From the NCBI RefSeq assembly GCF_000218685.1, contig NW_006763295.1, forward strand, positions 1,992,089-2,056,088: DNA of 64,000 bases, written 5' to 3'. The DNA comes from Serpula lacrymans var. lacrymans S7.9 (taxonomy: Eukaryota; Basidiomycota; Agaricomycetes; Boletales; Serpulaceae). Shown one piece after another: positions 20,430-30,412 of this stretch; the stretch's first letter is position 1; every line of letters starts with the position of its first letter. The translations under genes were made by a program, and so were the position numbers. The notes under the pieces are model-generated. The model was not told the DNA's origin, searched no databases, and worked only from the letters and a program-made list of their open reading frames with translations.

Positions 20430-21528
20430 CCTCTTTAAAAACCCGCAAGGAGTTTTTCTCTCTCTGACGTTGAATTGAGGCTTTATTTGTGCGTCTTTGC
20501 ACTCAAAGCTTTGATGTCCCTTTTCTCCGCATCTGTAGCATTGTCCCTCTGATCGGAACTTTGCCTTATCTACCTCCATTTTTTCACTGCTACCAGTGTA
20601 AGTGTAGCCAGTTCCGTCTTTCTTTTTCTCCGTTTTTGGTTCTGAGTTTTTCTCGGGTTGTCTCTTTCTGAATTTGGATCCCTTCTTTTCTTTCTCATGC
20701 TTTTCTCCAGATGTAATCTATCCGGATTAGCTCTCGCTTCCACTCTTGATAATTTCTTGGAATGTGCCCTCCATAGATTACCCAATCTACTAAGGGTTTG
20801 TTCATGTTCCGTCTCAATAATGAAACTAAGAACTCTTCATTTATTCTGTTGTTGTATCCCACCCACCTCTTTTTTTCTTCAAATCTTTTGAAGAAAGCCT
20901 GTGCGGTTTCATTGCCCTGTCTTAGGGTTAATATCTTGTTTTTCACACTTTCTTTTTCAGAGCTATCTTCAAATCATTCTTCCATTTTGTTGGCAAAGAA
21001 CGGCCAACTTCTGTATGTGTCTTTAATGTCAAGCTCCAGCTGTTGGGCATCAACCCTATTTTCGAGCCAATCGGCCCTGAAGGCTGCGACTTCTCCTTCT
21101 TTCATAAAAGAAAGCACAAAGCTTATATTTTTTCTATCATCCCTAAAGTAGGCGATGTCATCTTCAAAATGTAAAAGTAGGGACTCTCTGAAAGCCCAGT
21201 ACTTCTTCTTGTCTCCAGAGAAGTTTTCTGGCTTCTCTAGAGCTGTTCTAGTTCTTTCTACCCTTTCTGGGGGTGTTGTTATTCTTGTCTTTTTTAGCCT
21301 TTTCTCTAAGACGCTGACTTCTTCTAGCGCCTTGTCAAGTTGGGACTGATATAGGAGACGGGTCTCTTGGACTGCTTTCTTGACTTCTTGTTTTATGTAT
21401 GCCTCCATGGAGACTTTTTTGGGTGGGGGAGTTTCTATTCTGGGTAATGAGTCCATCATTTCCCGCGTGAATTCATTGTCCGTGCTGCTGGATTGCTCTG
21501 GCTGATCTCAGTATCCTAAACCAGACAT
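20430..21528 (-). pseudogene. gypsy-3 gag with in-frame stops
   Basis: Starts at the ATG whose complement is 21526-21528 (MSGLGY then TGA). It continues with MMDSLPRIETPPPKKVSMEA, the coiled-coil-prone segment, KPENFSGDKKKYWAFRESL and GNETAQAFFKRFEEKKRW. The CCHC knuckle CYRCGEKGHQSFEC lies near 20505-20546. Stops occur at the 7th codon, after KMEE (about 20976-20974) and after IWRKA (about 20697-20695). It is homologous to gypsy-2 gag over the full length. Confidence 0.85.
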
Positions 21529-21562
21529 TTTCAAATTGTAATTGTTGTGGTGGGGGAGTTTC

Positions 21563-21691
21563 TTATTTGATCACGGGGGAGAGACTTCTGATTGGTGTGA
21601 TGGTGGGGAGTGGGAATTGTTTTCTGAAAACGTAGTCTCTGGTGTAAATGTTTTGTTTGCTGATCCAAATGTAAAATTCTCTACTGAGCAT
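21563..21691 (-). CDS. Leader ORF 2 of gypsy-3
   Basis: 42 codons: MLSREFYIWISKQ...YVFRKQFPLPTITPIRS, ending TAA just before gag. It matches the first part of the frame at 5068 in gypsy-2. Its own stop upstream of gag argues for a separate short peptide or an upstream regulatory ORF. Confidence 0.4.
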   Translation of the reverse strand: MLSREFYIWISKQNIYTRDYVFRKQFPLPTITPIRSLSPVIK

Positions 21692-22050
21692 AGAAGGAGT
21701 TCACCAGTGATAAGCTGGATCGGTACACCACTTCTAAGATCTCTAGTAGTCTATCTGTTTCTTTTTTAGTCAAGGTGACCCTCTTCTGTTCACCATTGAC
21801 TATGTATATACGTGCTATTTTTTGTATTTACAACATTTTATGTAAAAGTTATAGTGATAAAACTAGGTCCAAATGTTTGTCTAGTTGTAACCGGCTTATT
21901 AAGCTCTCAGTTCTTCTCCCGACTGGCGGACGCAAATGCGTGGCCTGGTCAGAGGAAAGAGAAGGTTGAAACTATGTAAAAATGAGAAAATTCCAGTGGT
22001 TCCACACCAAAGGAATTATGATGATATAATGGTAACTAAAGGGGAATGGT

Positions 22051-22239
22051 TTAGAAGGAGTCTTGGGAGGTTGTTGGTGAGACGTTGGCAGGGAAGAATG
22101 ATGTGATGGTATTGGGACATGTAGGGATATGGGTGAGGGGGATGATAGGTTGGTTTGTTCGGGGACGATAGAAGATGTTGAGTGTGATGAATATGATGAT
22201 GAGTGTGATGGTTATTGGGATAGTTGCTGTTACGTTCAT
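22051..22239 (-). CDS. Leader ORF 1 of gypsy-3, membrane peptide
   Basis: 62 codons: MNVTATIP, a hydrophobic segment of about 18 residues (TITLIIIFITLNIF), then QPIIPL, IPTCPNTI and SQDSF. It is the counterpart of 4513-4719. The ATG at 22239 is chosen because both copies share MNVTA. Confidence 0.5.
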   Translation of the reverse strand: MNVTATIPITITLIIIFITLNIFYRPRTNQPIIPLTHIPTCPNTITSFFPANVSPTTSQDSF

Positions 22240-22253
22240 AGACGGTACTAGTG

Positions 22254-22264
22254 CAGTTGTTGAT
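22254..22264 (-). promoter_or_regulatory. Primer-binding site of gypsy-3
   Basis: Minus strand ATCAACAACTG directly after LTR c. Its complement CAGTTGTTGAT occurs on the minus strand inside LTR c (complement of about 22354-22364), repeating the self-priming arrangement of gypsy-2. Confidence 0.65.
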
Positions 22265-22592
22265 TGTATTAGATCCCTACACCTTATGCCGAACAAATGG
22301 AGGTGTGAGGCTCAAATCAAACAAGTAGCGTCAAGTATCAATGTATAGGAAGTAATCAACAACTGAAGAATGTATGTACATGAGTAGCATATATATATTT
22401 CTGAAAATCAGCCATGAGGCGCTGACTGATGTACTACGTCATAGTCTAGACTTTGGTCAGGTGACAGTAAGGTCACATGATGAATATAATTAACTACTTT
22501 GCTTGCATAATGGGTCATGTGATAGTATGATCACGTAACCCATTATGATAAGATGTTTCAAGATTAGATAAGTTTTGATTCAAATCGTGACA
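22265..22592 (-). repeat. LTR type c next to the gypsy-3 leader
   Basis: 328 bp, TGTCACGATTTG...CTAATACA on the minus strand. It abuts the gypsy-3 primer-binding site and so acts as its 5' LTR, although it differs clearly from the 3' LTR at 12813-13136. Confidence 0.8.
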
Positions 22593-22850
22593 ATAAGGGT
22601 GATAATGATTGGGATAGCTGCTAATATGCTCATAGATGGTATCATTGCAAGTTGTTGATTATGTCAAGACCTTGCTTTACGCTGGAAAAACCCAAAAGCA
22701 AGACAAGTCAAGGAATCAAATAATAGTGTCAATAGCAATATATAAAAGGTAATCAACAGCTAGAGAATGTATGTACATGAACTAGCTGTATATATAGTGT
22801 CTGAAGTATCTGCCATGAGGCGCTGACTGATGTTCTATGTCATAGTCCAG
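22593..22850 (-). mobile_element. Leader remnant and truncated LTR b of another gypsy copy
   Basis: 22593-22672 is the start of a gypsy leader (primer-binding site, then ATG AGC ATA..., MSILAAIPIIITL). 22673-22850 matches the LTR at 12813-13136 almost base for base and is cut where repeat X resumes. This LTR, not LTR c, is the real partner of the 3' LTR. Confidence 0.75.
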
Positions 22851-23192
22851 TTTGTGCGTCAGGAGCCTGCTATCACTGGGAACCTCGTCACCTCATCATT
22901 TCATCGTTCTCAAAACTGCCTTGTGCTACAATTAGCAAGGTAGTGCCCATCTATACTCGTCATAAAAGCCCCTATTTTCTATAGTTCAACTATCCCTCCT
23001 CCTCAAAACTCACACCCATACATCTCTGGGTTTTACATTCGAAGGATCATCATACATACCACCCCACGAACAACCAGACCACTACACTGTTCTAGGAGGC
23101 AAAGCCCATACACAAGTTCTGTGGAATCTGGGAGGATTGTATGTTAGTTTGTTTTTGTGTGTGGTTTTCTAACGACAGTTCTCATCATCAAC
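22851..23192 (+). repeat. Repeat X copy 1, right part
   Basis: Matches the last 340 bp of repeat X (GTGCGTCAGGAGCCTGCTATC ... AGTTCTCATCATCAAC). Together with 11456-12812 it makes one copy; about 30 bp at the joint are missing. Confidence 0.8.
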
Positions 23193-23204
23193 ATCGGCTA
23201 GTTG

Positions 23205-24319
23205 TTAGGCTGTAGTGCCATAAGCGTGGATCTGATACATAACATCTGGGATTGACGTGTCTTTGACATTCAAAAAGTCAAACTGTAGAATTCTATCCCC
23301 CTCTTTAAGGTTGACCTCAGGGCAATATGTCTCTAGATCTTCTTCTGGTTCTAAGAATTGTATCATCATGTTGCAATTGCTCAGACGTCTGTTGAATTCT
23401 AATTTTAACACGTTCCAGTCAATTGTGGGATTATGCTTCTTTAACCATTCATAGCCTAAGAACATCCAGCCAGTTCCAAGATTGGTAACGGCTAGCTGGA
23501 GTCTTCCAGCGTGGTCATTTATCTCCACTAATAGTTCTATAAATTCTTTAATGCTTGTGTACTGATTAAGGATGCCGTTGGCATTGTATACTGGTATGGG
23601 TCTAGGGATTTTTTGCCTTTCATATCCCTGTTCTTCAACAAATTTAGAGCCTATGCAACTTCCTGTGCAGCCGCTGTCTAATAACGCATCTATCATTGTT
23701 GATTTGTGTGTTCCGAGGTTTGTGAGTCTACAGATAACATTCATTTGGTTTCCTTGCTTTGTGCTCAACATCGGATCTGTCTTGCTCTGGAAATGGGGAA
23801 AGCACTGCTCACTCTTCAAACCAAACATCCACCATAAGTTGTCTTCAGACTTGTCACAAAATTCTTCTACACCTTCCTTCCACTCAAGCTGGGGCATGAA
23901 TTCAAAGTCAATGCTTGGCAAATCTTTATGCTGTGGCTCTGGAGACAAATGAAGTTGGTCATAAATGGTGCACTTTAAAGTGCTAACCTGATCCATAGTA
24001 GCTAACTTTTCTAGAGCATCACCTTTGGTATACCTGAAAATATGAATAATAAATAAATGCAAACGCACAAATTTTTCTAATGATCCCAAACTCACGCATT
24101 TTGTTGCTTTTGCCTGAATGAATGATCCAAGCCCATTGCACCAAGCATATCAACTAAGTGTTGATGTTGTTCCTCTACTTCCTTTACCAAGACTTTGTTA
24201 GCATATCTCTCAAGAAGAGTGAGTAGCTTGTCATAATTGGACAAATAACACCGGATGTGAGCCACAAATGGGTCTTTGGTTTGAGCCAATTCTAAGGCAC
24301 AAATATGGATATTGTTCAC
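23205..24319 (-). pseudogene. Chimeric frame: unknown exons joined to a gypsy protease
   Basis: On the minus strand a frame from 24319 (LGAMGLDHSFRQKQQNA) seems spliced over a GTGAGT...TTTTCAG intron (about 24096-24037) to YTKGDALEKLATMDQV... and WKEGVEEFCDKSEDNLWWMF. It then runs without a break, after LSTKQ, into a gypsy protease region (GNQMNVICRLTNLG...DALLDSGCTGSC) at about 23765-23205, ending in a stop. The protease belongs to a more distant gypsy subfamily than gypsy-1 to -3. No RT follows, because repeat X starts at 23192. The first part is unrecognised. It could be a gene captured by, or fused to, the element. Confidence 0.5.
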
Positions 24320-24465
24320 TGTTAAGGTCTTTCCTATATTGGTTCCATGTACAAGCTATTACACTATTGAGGAAGTCCTGCACATTATCCTTGAACCCAT
24401 TGACACCAAACATCCCGTACATAAGGCTTGCATAAGTATTGCTTACTTCATCAGGAAAAACACTT

Positions 24466-24760
24466 TGGCTATATAGCAGAGGCAATACTATTTATGCTAT
24501 TGTAGCTCTAATATTGCTATATAGCAAAGGAAATATTGTTTATGCTATTACAGCTCTAATAGTACTAATGTAGCAGAGGAAATACTAATATAGCTCTAAT
24601 AGTATTATATAGCAGAGGTATTACTATAAATGCTACTATAGCTCTTATAGTACTATAAGTTTGAGCACACATAGCACCAGTATAATGTTATATAGCTAGC
24701 CAAGGCATTATAATGGCTCTTATAGTTCTAATAGCCTATATAGCTGTTAAGACATGGTAT
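24466..24760. repeat. AT-rich imperfect tandem repeat
   Basis: Several imperfect copies of a unit containing GCTCTAATAGTACTA and ATATAGCAGAGGAAATA, spaced about 55-65 bp apart. A related pattern (GCTATAAAAGGCTATAGC) recurs near 25020-25070. No gene seen. Confidence 0.6.
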
Positions 24761-24860
24761 ATTTTCATAGCAATGCTTTATAAGTTGTGATAATATGTAA
24801 AAAAAATAACAAGTCCATGGAAGGTCAATATATTTCACATGTATAGTATATTTTGTAAGT

Positions 24861-24962
24861 CTTTATGGTGTAGTGGATAAATGTGTGGTATGCGGCTGTA
24901 GATTAATTGGTCAGCAAAAAAGCGGACCAGCAGGTTGAGAGTTCAGACCTTGTGTGTGTGAT
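24861..24962 (+). other. tRNA-like sequence with hairpin insert
   Basis: TGGTGTAGTGGATAAATGT resembles a D-arm, GCGGCTGTAGATTAA an anticodon arm (GTA in the loop, as in tRNA-Tyr), and GTTGAGAGTTCAGACC a T-arm. Between them is a hairpin TGGTCAGC-AAAAAA-GCGGACCA that could be an intron or long variable arm. The T-stem and acceptor pair poorly; likely a pseudogene or a tRNA-derived repeat. Confidence 0.3.
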
Positions 24963-25855
24963 TATTCTTTTAAATCAACCACAAGCTCTCTCATAGCTCA
25001 TATAGTCAGCTATATGCTTTAAGTGCTATAAAAGGCTATAGCCAACTATAAAAGTACTATAAGAGCATATTGTTCCTGAATAGATGTTGGGGTTTCTGTT
25101 GCAACTATGGTCACTTGATAAATAGACAGTAACACTTTATGAGACATCAGATTGTGATACTTTCTTGCACTTTGGGCCAGCCACTTGATTTGATTCAGCA
25201 AAGTGGTGCATGGTGGTGTTTCTTTATGTTAGGGTGTCAAAATGCATGCTGAACAATGGGGTATAGTTAATACACTTGGAATGTGCAAGCCTGGTAACAC
25301 GGAGGTTTTTGGATATGTAAGTAGTTTCTGATAAGCCCATTTATGAACAGGTTTGAGACATATTCTGATAAAGAGGTTCTGAATGATGAATACCAAGTTA
25401 CACTGTTGAAGCATACAATTGTATTGGAAATGGTAACTACAATACAGGCATATATATATACTTGTCTACTTTAGGGTAAGCATTTGTGTTTAACAAACAA
25501 TGACAGGTGAAACCATAATAGGTAACAATATGTGGGAAAGTAAAGGTAAGTAGCAGTGTATAGCTACTTTAGAAAGGAAATAAAGTCCATAGAGAACATA
25601 GTTCGTAATATTACCCACTTTTTAGGTTCAGACTGCTCCGAAGTCTCCTAGTTCTCCATCTATGTCGTACCCTGCGTCTTTGTTGAGGTTATTATGCTCG
25701 TTGTTTAATCCCCAGCTATCTGCTACAAAGGGTAAGTTGTGTTGCCAGTTGCATTCATTAGCTCAGTGTCTGGGTGCATCTAGACTGCATACAGAACAAG
25801 TATGGTAACAACAGTAAATGGCGCAATGACCATATTCTTGACAGGCATGGCGGCA
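24963..25855. other. Spacer without a clear gene
   Basis: AT-rich, only short frames. Nothing recognised. Confidence 0.5.
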
Positions 25856-26348
25856 TCAAATACAAGGGCGACATCGCCATTTGGAAGAGGATGAGTGAGT
25901 AGAATTGGAGTAATCAGAAATTGGTGAGGGCCTCTTGCTCCCACAGTGAGGGGATTGGGCAGCGCCTTCATTGGTCCTCAACGACCTTCCATCCGGAGAT
26001 GAGTCATTGTTTGACGTGGGAGTCAAGCTACAACTTGCTTGCTGGGCACAGGGTGTGCAACCTGAAGGGATAAGGAGTACCGACTCTGGGCGCTGGCAGC
26101 ATAGTTGGTGGTTGCAATGGGGTGGAGGGTGTTGGAGGAGGGGCATTGTTAGTCGTGTAGGAATTGATATGCCCTGCGATTCTTCTACTACATTGGCTAC
26201 GGGGACTATTGAGTCAGTTATGGAGGAATGTGCTGGGGATGGAGGAGCGGGCCCAGGTAGAATGAGATCTGGCAACAATGGGCAAGATGCTGGTTGAGAC
26301 TGCTGCGGTGAACGTGGGTGGTGTCGCCCTGGAAATGGATGTCCCGTT
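25856..26348 (-). other. Low-complexity open frame of unknown status
   Basis: A minus-strand frame of about 165 codons rich in Pro, Ser, His and Cys (HPRSPQQSQP..., SSSKWRCRPC). It begins at the edge of repeat X copy 3, so an upstream part may have been displaced. No family is recognised and composition alone could keep the frame open. Confidence 0.25.
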
Positions 26349-26794
26349 GTCAATGATGAGAACTGTTGTTAGAAAACCACACACAAAACAAACTAACACA
26401 CAATCCTCCCAGATTCCACAGAACTTCTTTATGGGCTTTGCCTCCTAGAACAGTGGGTGTTCTGGTTGTTCGTGGGGTGGTATGTATGACAATCCTTCAA
26501 AGTAAAACCCAGAGATGTATGAGTGTGGGTTTTGAGGAGGAGGGATAGTTGAACTATAGAAGATAGGGGCTTTATAATGAGTATAGACGAGCACTACCTT
26601 GCTAATTATAGCACAAGGTAGGTTTGAGAACAACAATATGACAAGGTAACGAGGTTCCCAGTGATAGCAGGCTCCTGACGCACAGACTATAGTGCTCAGA
26701 AGGAATCTAATCAAAAGGGATGACAATGACTTTCAAAAGTGACGAGTGACGATGACAGCAGATAACAGTGGTAGCAGTGGGAAGTGTTTTTACA

Positions 26795-27355
26795 TAGGCT
26801 CATACCCAGCCAGATCACCAGGTTTAATTTCAGTTACTAGCCGAAATTGTCTTCAAGCACAACCAGTGAATGGCTGGGACCAGTCGTCGCCATTTTGTGA
26901 GGAGGACAAATTCCTCACCAAAGATGAGGTGGGGACTTAATTGTAGGGACTCAAAAGCCATAAGAAAATTTCCCCCAAGTTACTATACAAAAAAGCAATT
27001 TTGTAACTCGTAGAACACATTGAATATAGGAAATTTTTGCAACTTTTATTACAAGTGAACTTTGCCAGAAAATGGTAGTGACAGCGACAACAACCTCACC
27101 TCAAATTTTTCCAGAGAATATCTATTAACAAATAGTGATCTACTGGTTAGAAAAATGCTTTTTTGTATACCACGTTTTTGGCATTTTTTTCTGACTTCTG
27201 AGTCCCTACGACGAAGTCCCCACATCATCTTTGGTGAGGAATTCATCCTCCTCACAAAATGGTGACGAGTGGTCCCAGCCTGCTCGCAAGCTCGCAAATT
27301 CATATCGGCAAATATGATAAGCGCGAGCTAGCCCAGCAGGTTGGGGACGGGCCTA
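26795..27355. mobile_element. 561-bp MITE with long terminal inverted repeats and 9-bp target duplication
   Basis: Ends TAGGCTCATACCCAGCC and (reverse complement) TAGGCCCGTCCCCAACC. Inner inverted repeats also pair (CATTTTGTGAGGAGGA ... CCTCACCAAAGATGA; 26888-26940 with 27203-27262). The flanks are the perfect 9-bp repeat GTTTTTACA (26786-26794 and 27356-27364). It has no coding capacity. Nine-bp duplications are typical of Mutator-like transposons, so a MULE-derived MITE is the best guess. Confidence 0.85.
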
Positions 27356-27723
27356 GTTTTTACAAGGTAAAATACAGGGGTTTATATAGTAAAAGAAAGG
27401 TAGGCTATGCACAATATAGCTGTGCAAAAAGAATGAGAAAGAACATGAAGGAAGGAATGTACACTGACAAATCCTGCATAGGTAGTACAGAATAAGATCA
27501 TCAAAATAAGGAAAAGAAAGGGATAGAACAATAAATGCTGTGTAAGTAATGTCACAGGTTTGTACAGCCATAAAATAAAGTCCAATAACAGAAAGAGAGC
27601 AAGAAAATTGTGATGTCATGAGAAGATACAGTAAAAAAGGATAAAGCAAAAAAATATCAGTATCAACACAGTTCCTTTATTGTCAGTCAGGCATTCTAAA
27701 AAATATGTGTCCATAAAAATGAT

Positions 27724-28530
27724 TCAAAAATCAAAAATAATCGCACTGTAAATGAATGTTCTGCTGAAAAAAAAGGAACTGGAGCCACCGGTCCACCACC
27801 TAGTCCAAATCCAATGTTCCATGGCCTTATCAATGGACTGGTTATATTGGACCACCTGGTCAAACGAGGGAGGGAGGGGAGTAGTTCCAATTTGGAACAA
27901 GTGAGTCCCAGGCAGCGTGTGGTAACTGTAGCTGTAGCGAAGACGTTGGATGAAATATAAGTGTACCCAAGTGAATGGGACAGCAATGTACATAGGCAAC
28001 GCAAGGGGATGAACCTTCTCCAGCTCAAAAACTACCCACCCACGCTCCAACCAGGCGAGACAAGCGACCAATGATTTGATGGTATACGATGGAAGATTGA
28101 TGTCATGAGAATGGACCTGTTGCCCAATTTGGACTGGCCACTGGGGCTTTGCTGATATCAGCAGTGGCACATGGTGGTCGACGGATTGGCAACGGAAGCA
28201 GATGGAGAGTGGTGACATCAGGTATGGTGGGGGAGCAAAGAAGACAAGTAGGAGGAGGGTGGAGGTGACGAGGAAGTGAACTAGAATGGGGATCCAGAAG
28301 CGACCATCAGGTGAGAATAAAAAAGAGAGCAAGGTCCCATGATGGGGCTGAGTAAAGAAAAAAAGTAAGGGAGAACAACAAAAGCAAGGGTGCGATGTGT
28401 AGCCAGTGGCAACGCAAAAATTTGCTGCAATGCCAAAACACGGAAAGTACTGAATGGAAAAACAAAGGTGAGCACGACTGGATTGCCTAATAGTGGTGGT
28501 GCTGATCAGCCACAAGTTCGAAAAAAGCAA
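27724..28530 (-). CDS. Repeat X ORF, copy 3 (longest intact frame)
   Basis: 268 codons without interruption: MLFSNLWLISTTTIRQ..., a hydrophobic segment (ILVHFLVTSTLLLLVFFAPP), FRCQSVDHHVPLLISAKP, then the conserved part WVVFELEKVHPLALPMY...PGTHLFQIGTTPLPPSFDQ. A second N-terminal frame exists in copy 1, so the start is uncertain. It ends shortly before an AATAAA. No family is recognised, and I infer no function. Confidence 0.45.
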   Translation of the reverse strand: MLFSNLWLISTTTIRQSSRAHLCFSIQYFPCFGIAANFCVATGYTSHPCFCCSPLLFFFTQPHHGTLLSFLFSPDGRFWIPILVHFLVTSTLLLLVFFAPPPYLMSPLSICFRCQSVDHHVPLLISAKPQWPVQIGQQVHSHDINLPSYTIKSLVACLAWLERGWVVFELEKVHPLALPMYIAVPFTWVHLYFIQRLRYSYSYHTLPGTHLFQIGTTPLPPSFDQVVQYNQSIDKAMEHWIWTRWWTGGSSSFFFSRTFIYSAIIFDF

Positions 28531-28646
28531 TATTAATTACTATTCCACATGGCACTGTGCCTGTGTGGCGCAAAGGCGAGTCTTTTTGAAAATTTGCTTC
28601 ATTTTTGACACCTGTCCATGCTACCAATCAACTTTGGTGCATGACA

Positions 28647-29456
28647 ACGGTAAAAGGCAAAAAAGTCAATTGAAATAGCCATGCAAGGCTGGGAGGGTGC
28701 TGCGGGAAATAGGCCGTGATGAACAAACGCCTGTGGAAGAATAGAGCAGCTACAGCTCATGATATTGATGTGGGAAAAACCTGAAAATATATGAGTAAGA
28801 ACCAAGAAAGAAATAATAGACACATATGGTGAAAAAAAAAGACAAACAAGTGATGTTTGCTTCCAAACACAATCAGGATGTACGCAGAGCAAAATTGTGT
28901 CGCAAGTAGTTACCAGAGGTTTTCCGAGAGTCTTCGCAAAGTAATTGAGTTGCAGGGTAATAAGCATTGGAATGAGTGCCTTCCAGCTATTGTACAAACA
29001 GTTTGCTGAGATATCAGGAAGTGTTTGATGTATTGCAGGTGCATCTGTAGGTAGTTCCATGCAATCTGGGCCTTCAAATAATTGAGGACTTGCAGTATCA
29101 TTACAATTCATGGATTCATGAATCTCCCTTATTTCCTGCTTGGTCTCCGGATTAGACTCCATATCTGGTGGCTTCAGATTCATGAGTAACTCTATCTTGT
29201 GTAGTAGTCAACACCATTTATTTTTTTGGCCTGAAATTTCAACAAGTGTTTGGGTTTTCCTCTTGTTACGGGGTTTGTGTGAGCTAACAAAATGATAACC
29301 AAGTCCTGAGGACGTTGGTTGAGCTCCACGAGTATCTGGGAGGGGGGGCATGGTGAGTGCAGGCGAGAGGAAAATATAATTTACCGTGAGAAGGGGAAAC
29401 ATGACTGCCTTATTATTTTGAGTCAATACATTACCATTACTAGCGACAAGGCTCAC
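28647..29456 (-). pseudogene. KDZ-type transposase N-terminal part, truncated
   Basis: On the minus strand: MPPLPDTRGAQPTSSGLGYH...NKRKTQTLVEISGQKNKW, an in-frame TGA, then NLKPPDME...LYNSWKALIPMLITLQ...LGKPL. A Cys-rich stretch follows, leading to INIMSCSCSILPQAFVHHGLFPAAPSQPCMAI and DFFAFYR. The LPQA-VHHGLFP-APSQPRMA block and the preceding Cys pattern are typical of the CxC-type domain of KDZ (Kyakuja-Dileera-Zisupton) transposases of mushrooms. An intron with GTAACT...TTTTCAG is likely after LGKPL. The gene is cut by repeat X copy 3 at 28646, so the catalytic part is absent. Confidence 0.7.
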
Positions 29457-30412
29457 AGTTCAAGACATTGGAGACACTTTCGAGAGGTGAGGCGGGAGGC
29501 ACTGGAGATGAATGAAATCTATTTTTAGATTGCACGGATGCTGGTGCTGGTCTGGGCCGACGGGATGTTCAGTCTCTGAGACTGATTCCCCCCAACAAAA
29601 GAACCCATTCTGAAAGACCGGAAATCCCTCCCAGAAGAGCTGTCTTAGGTGGGACCAGGTGCATTGAACCTATTATCGTGACATAGAGTAAATATCATAG
29701 AATCATTTGTTGTTACTGTGCTAATGGGACCAGAAATCATTGTATTGTCTATTCGTGACCCCATTTACATTTCCTGTGTCCAATGATGTACAAGCAATTC
29801 CAGAATGCTCTGACTCTAGGCTACAATGGCTCATCTAGGGCAAGTCACTGAGGAGGGTTAAACTGTGCAAAAGGGATACTATCCCCAGCCAGTTGCTTTT
29901 AAAAGGCCCAAAAATCAAACCATATGGTCCTATATATGCCAGTAGAATCTAATGGCGTCCAGTGAAAGTATATTCAAACCTACAGGTGAATCTGAGCCCG
30001 AAGGGCCTGAAAGGCCACAGGAAGTATTTCATGCAGGCAACGAACCTAAACCAATGTTCGTCACAAGTCTCATGCACCTCCGAACATGCGAACTTAAGTG
30101 TGACAAGGTCACACTCAACATGGCACGAACCTAGCTTCACAACTCTACAGTATCATGGATGTCCGGACGCGTAATCAGGCCTTGGAGGCTTCGTAGAGTA
30201 GTTTTGTCTGGATGATAGCCTGACCTCCGAGCTCCAAGGCCCCAAGGCCGGATTTTTGTCCGGATGGTAATCTACCCTCTATAGGGATTATCAGAAGTCC
30301 TATGCTAGCACGGATTTTCTGTCTTGCAAATGTATGGAAAGTCACTAGGTATACAGCCCTAAATACACGAAGTCTATCGTTTGCGATTAGTTGAAACAGA
30401 AACCATGGAACC
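29457..30412. other. Spacer without a clear gene
   Basis: Only short frames on both strands, including overlapping 60- to 70-codon frames at 29949-30174 on both strands that have no recognisable motif. Possibly the 3' flank of the DUF6699 gene at its right end. Confidence 0.5.

Larger units (their letters stand above)
12813..22850 (-). mobile_element. gypsy-3: nested minus-strand gypsy mosaic inserted in repeat X copy 1
   Basis: Reading on the minus strand: truncated LTR b (22850-22673), leader remnant, LTR c (22592-22265), primer-binding site, leader ORFs, gag, protease, RT, integrase, chromodomain, polypurine tract and LTR b (13136-12813). It is interrupted by repeat X copy 2 (16431-18251) and by another insertion (18308-19955). 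Repeat X sequence stops at 12812 and resumes at 22851, so this block landed inside repeat X. The two internal LTR types differ, so the block is a product of recombination or of two nested elements rather than one clean insertion. Confidence 0.8.
26349..28646 (-). repeat. Repeat X copy 3, with a MITE inside
   Basis: Minus-strand start TGTCATGCACC at 28646, end ...CTCATCATTGAC at 26349. Removing the 561-bp MITE and its 9-bp duplication leaves about 1,728 bp, close to copy 2 after allowing for a ~105-bp deletion next to the MITE. It interrupts a KDZ-type transposase remnant on its right side. Flanking 5-mers do not match well. Confidence 0.82.

Noticed and set aside
24466..24760. CRISPR-like array
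   Set aside because: The units are imperfect and AT-rich without distinct repeats and spacers, and the genome is eukaryotic.
29949..30174. Overlapping 60- to 70-codon frames on both strands
   Set aside because: Short, no motif, no conserved partner, so not called as a gene.
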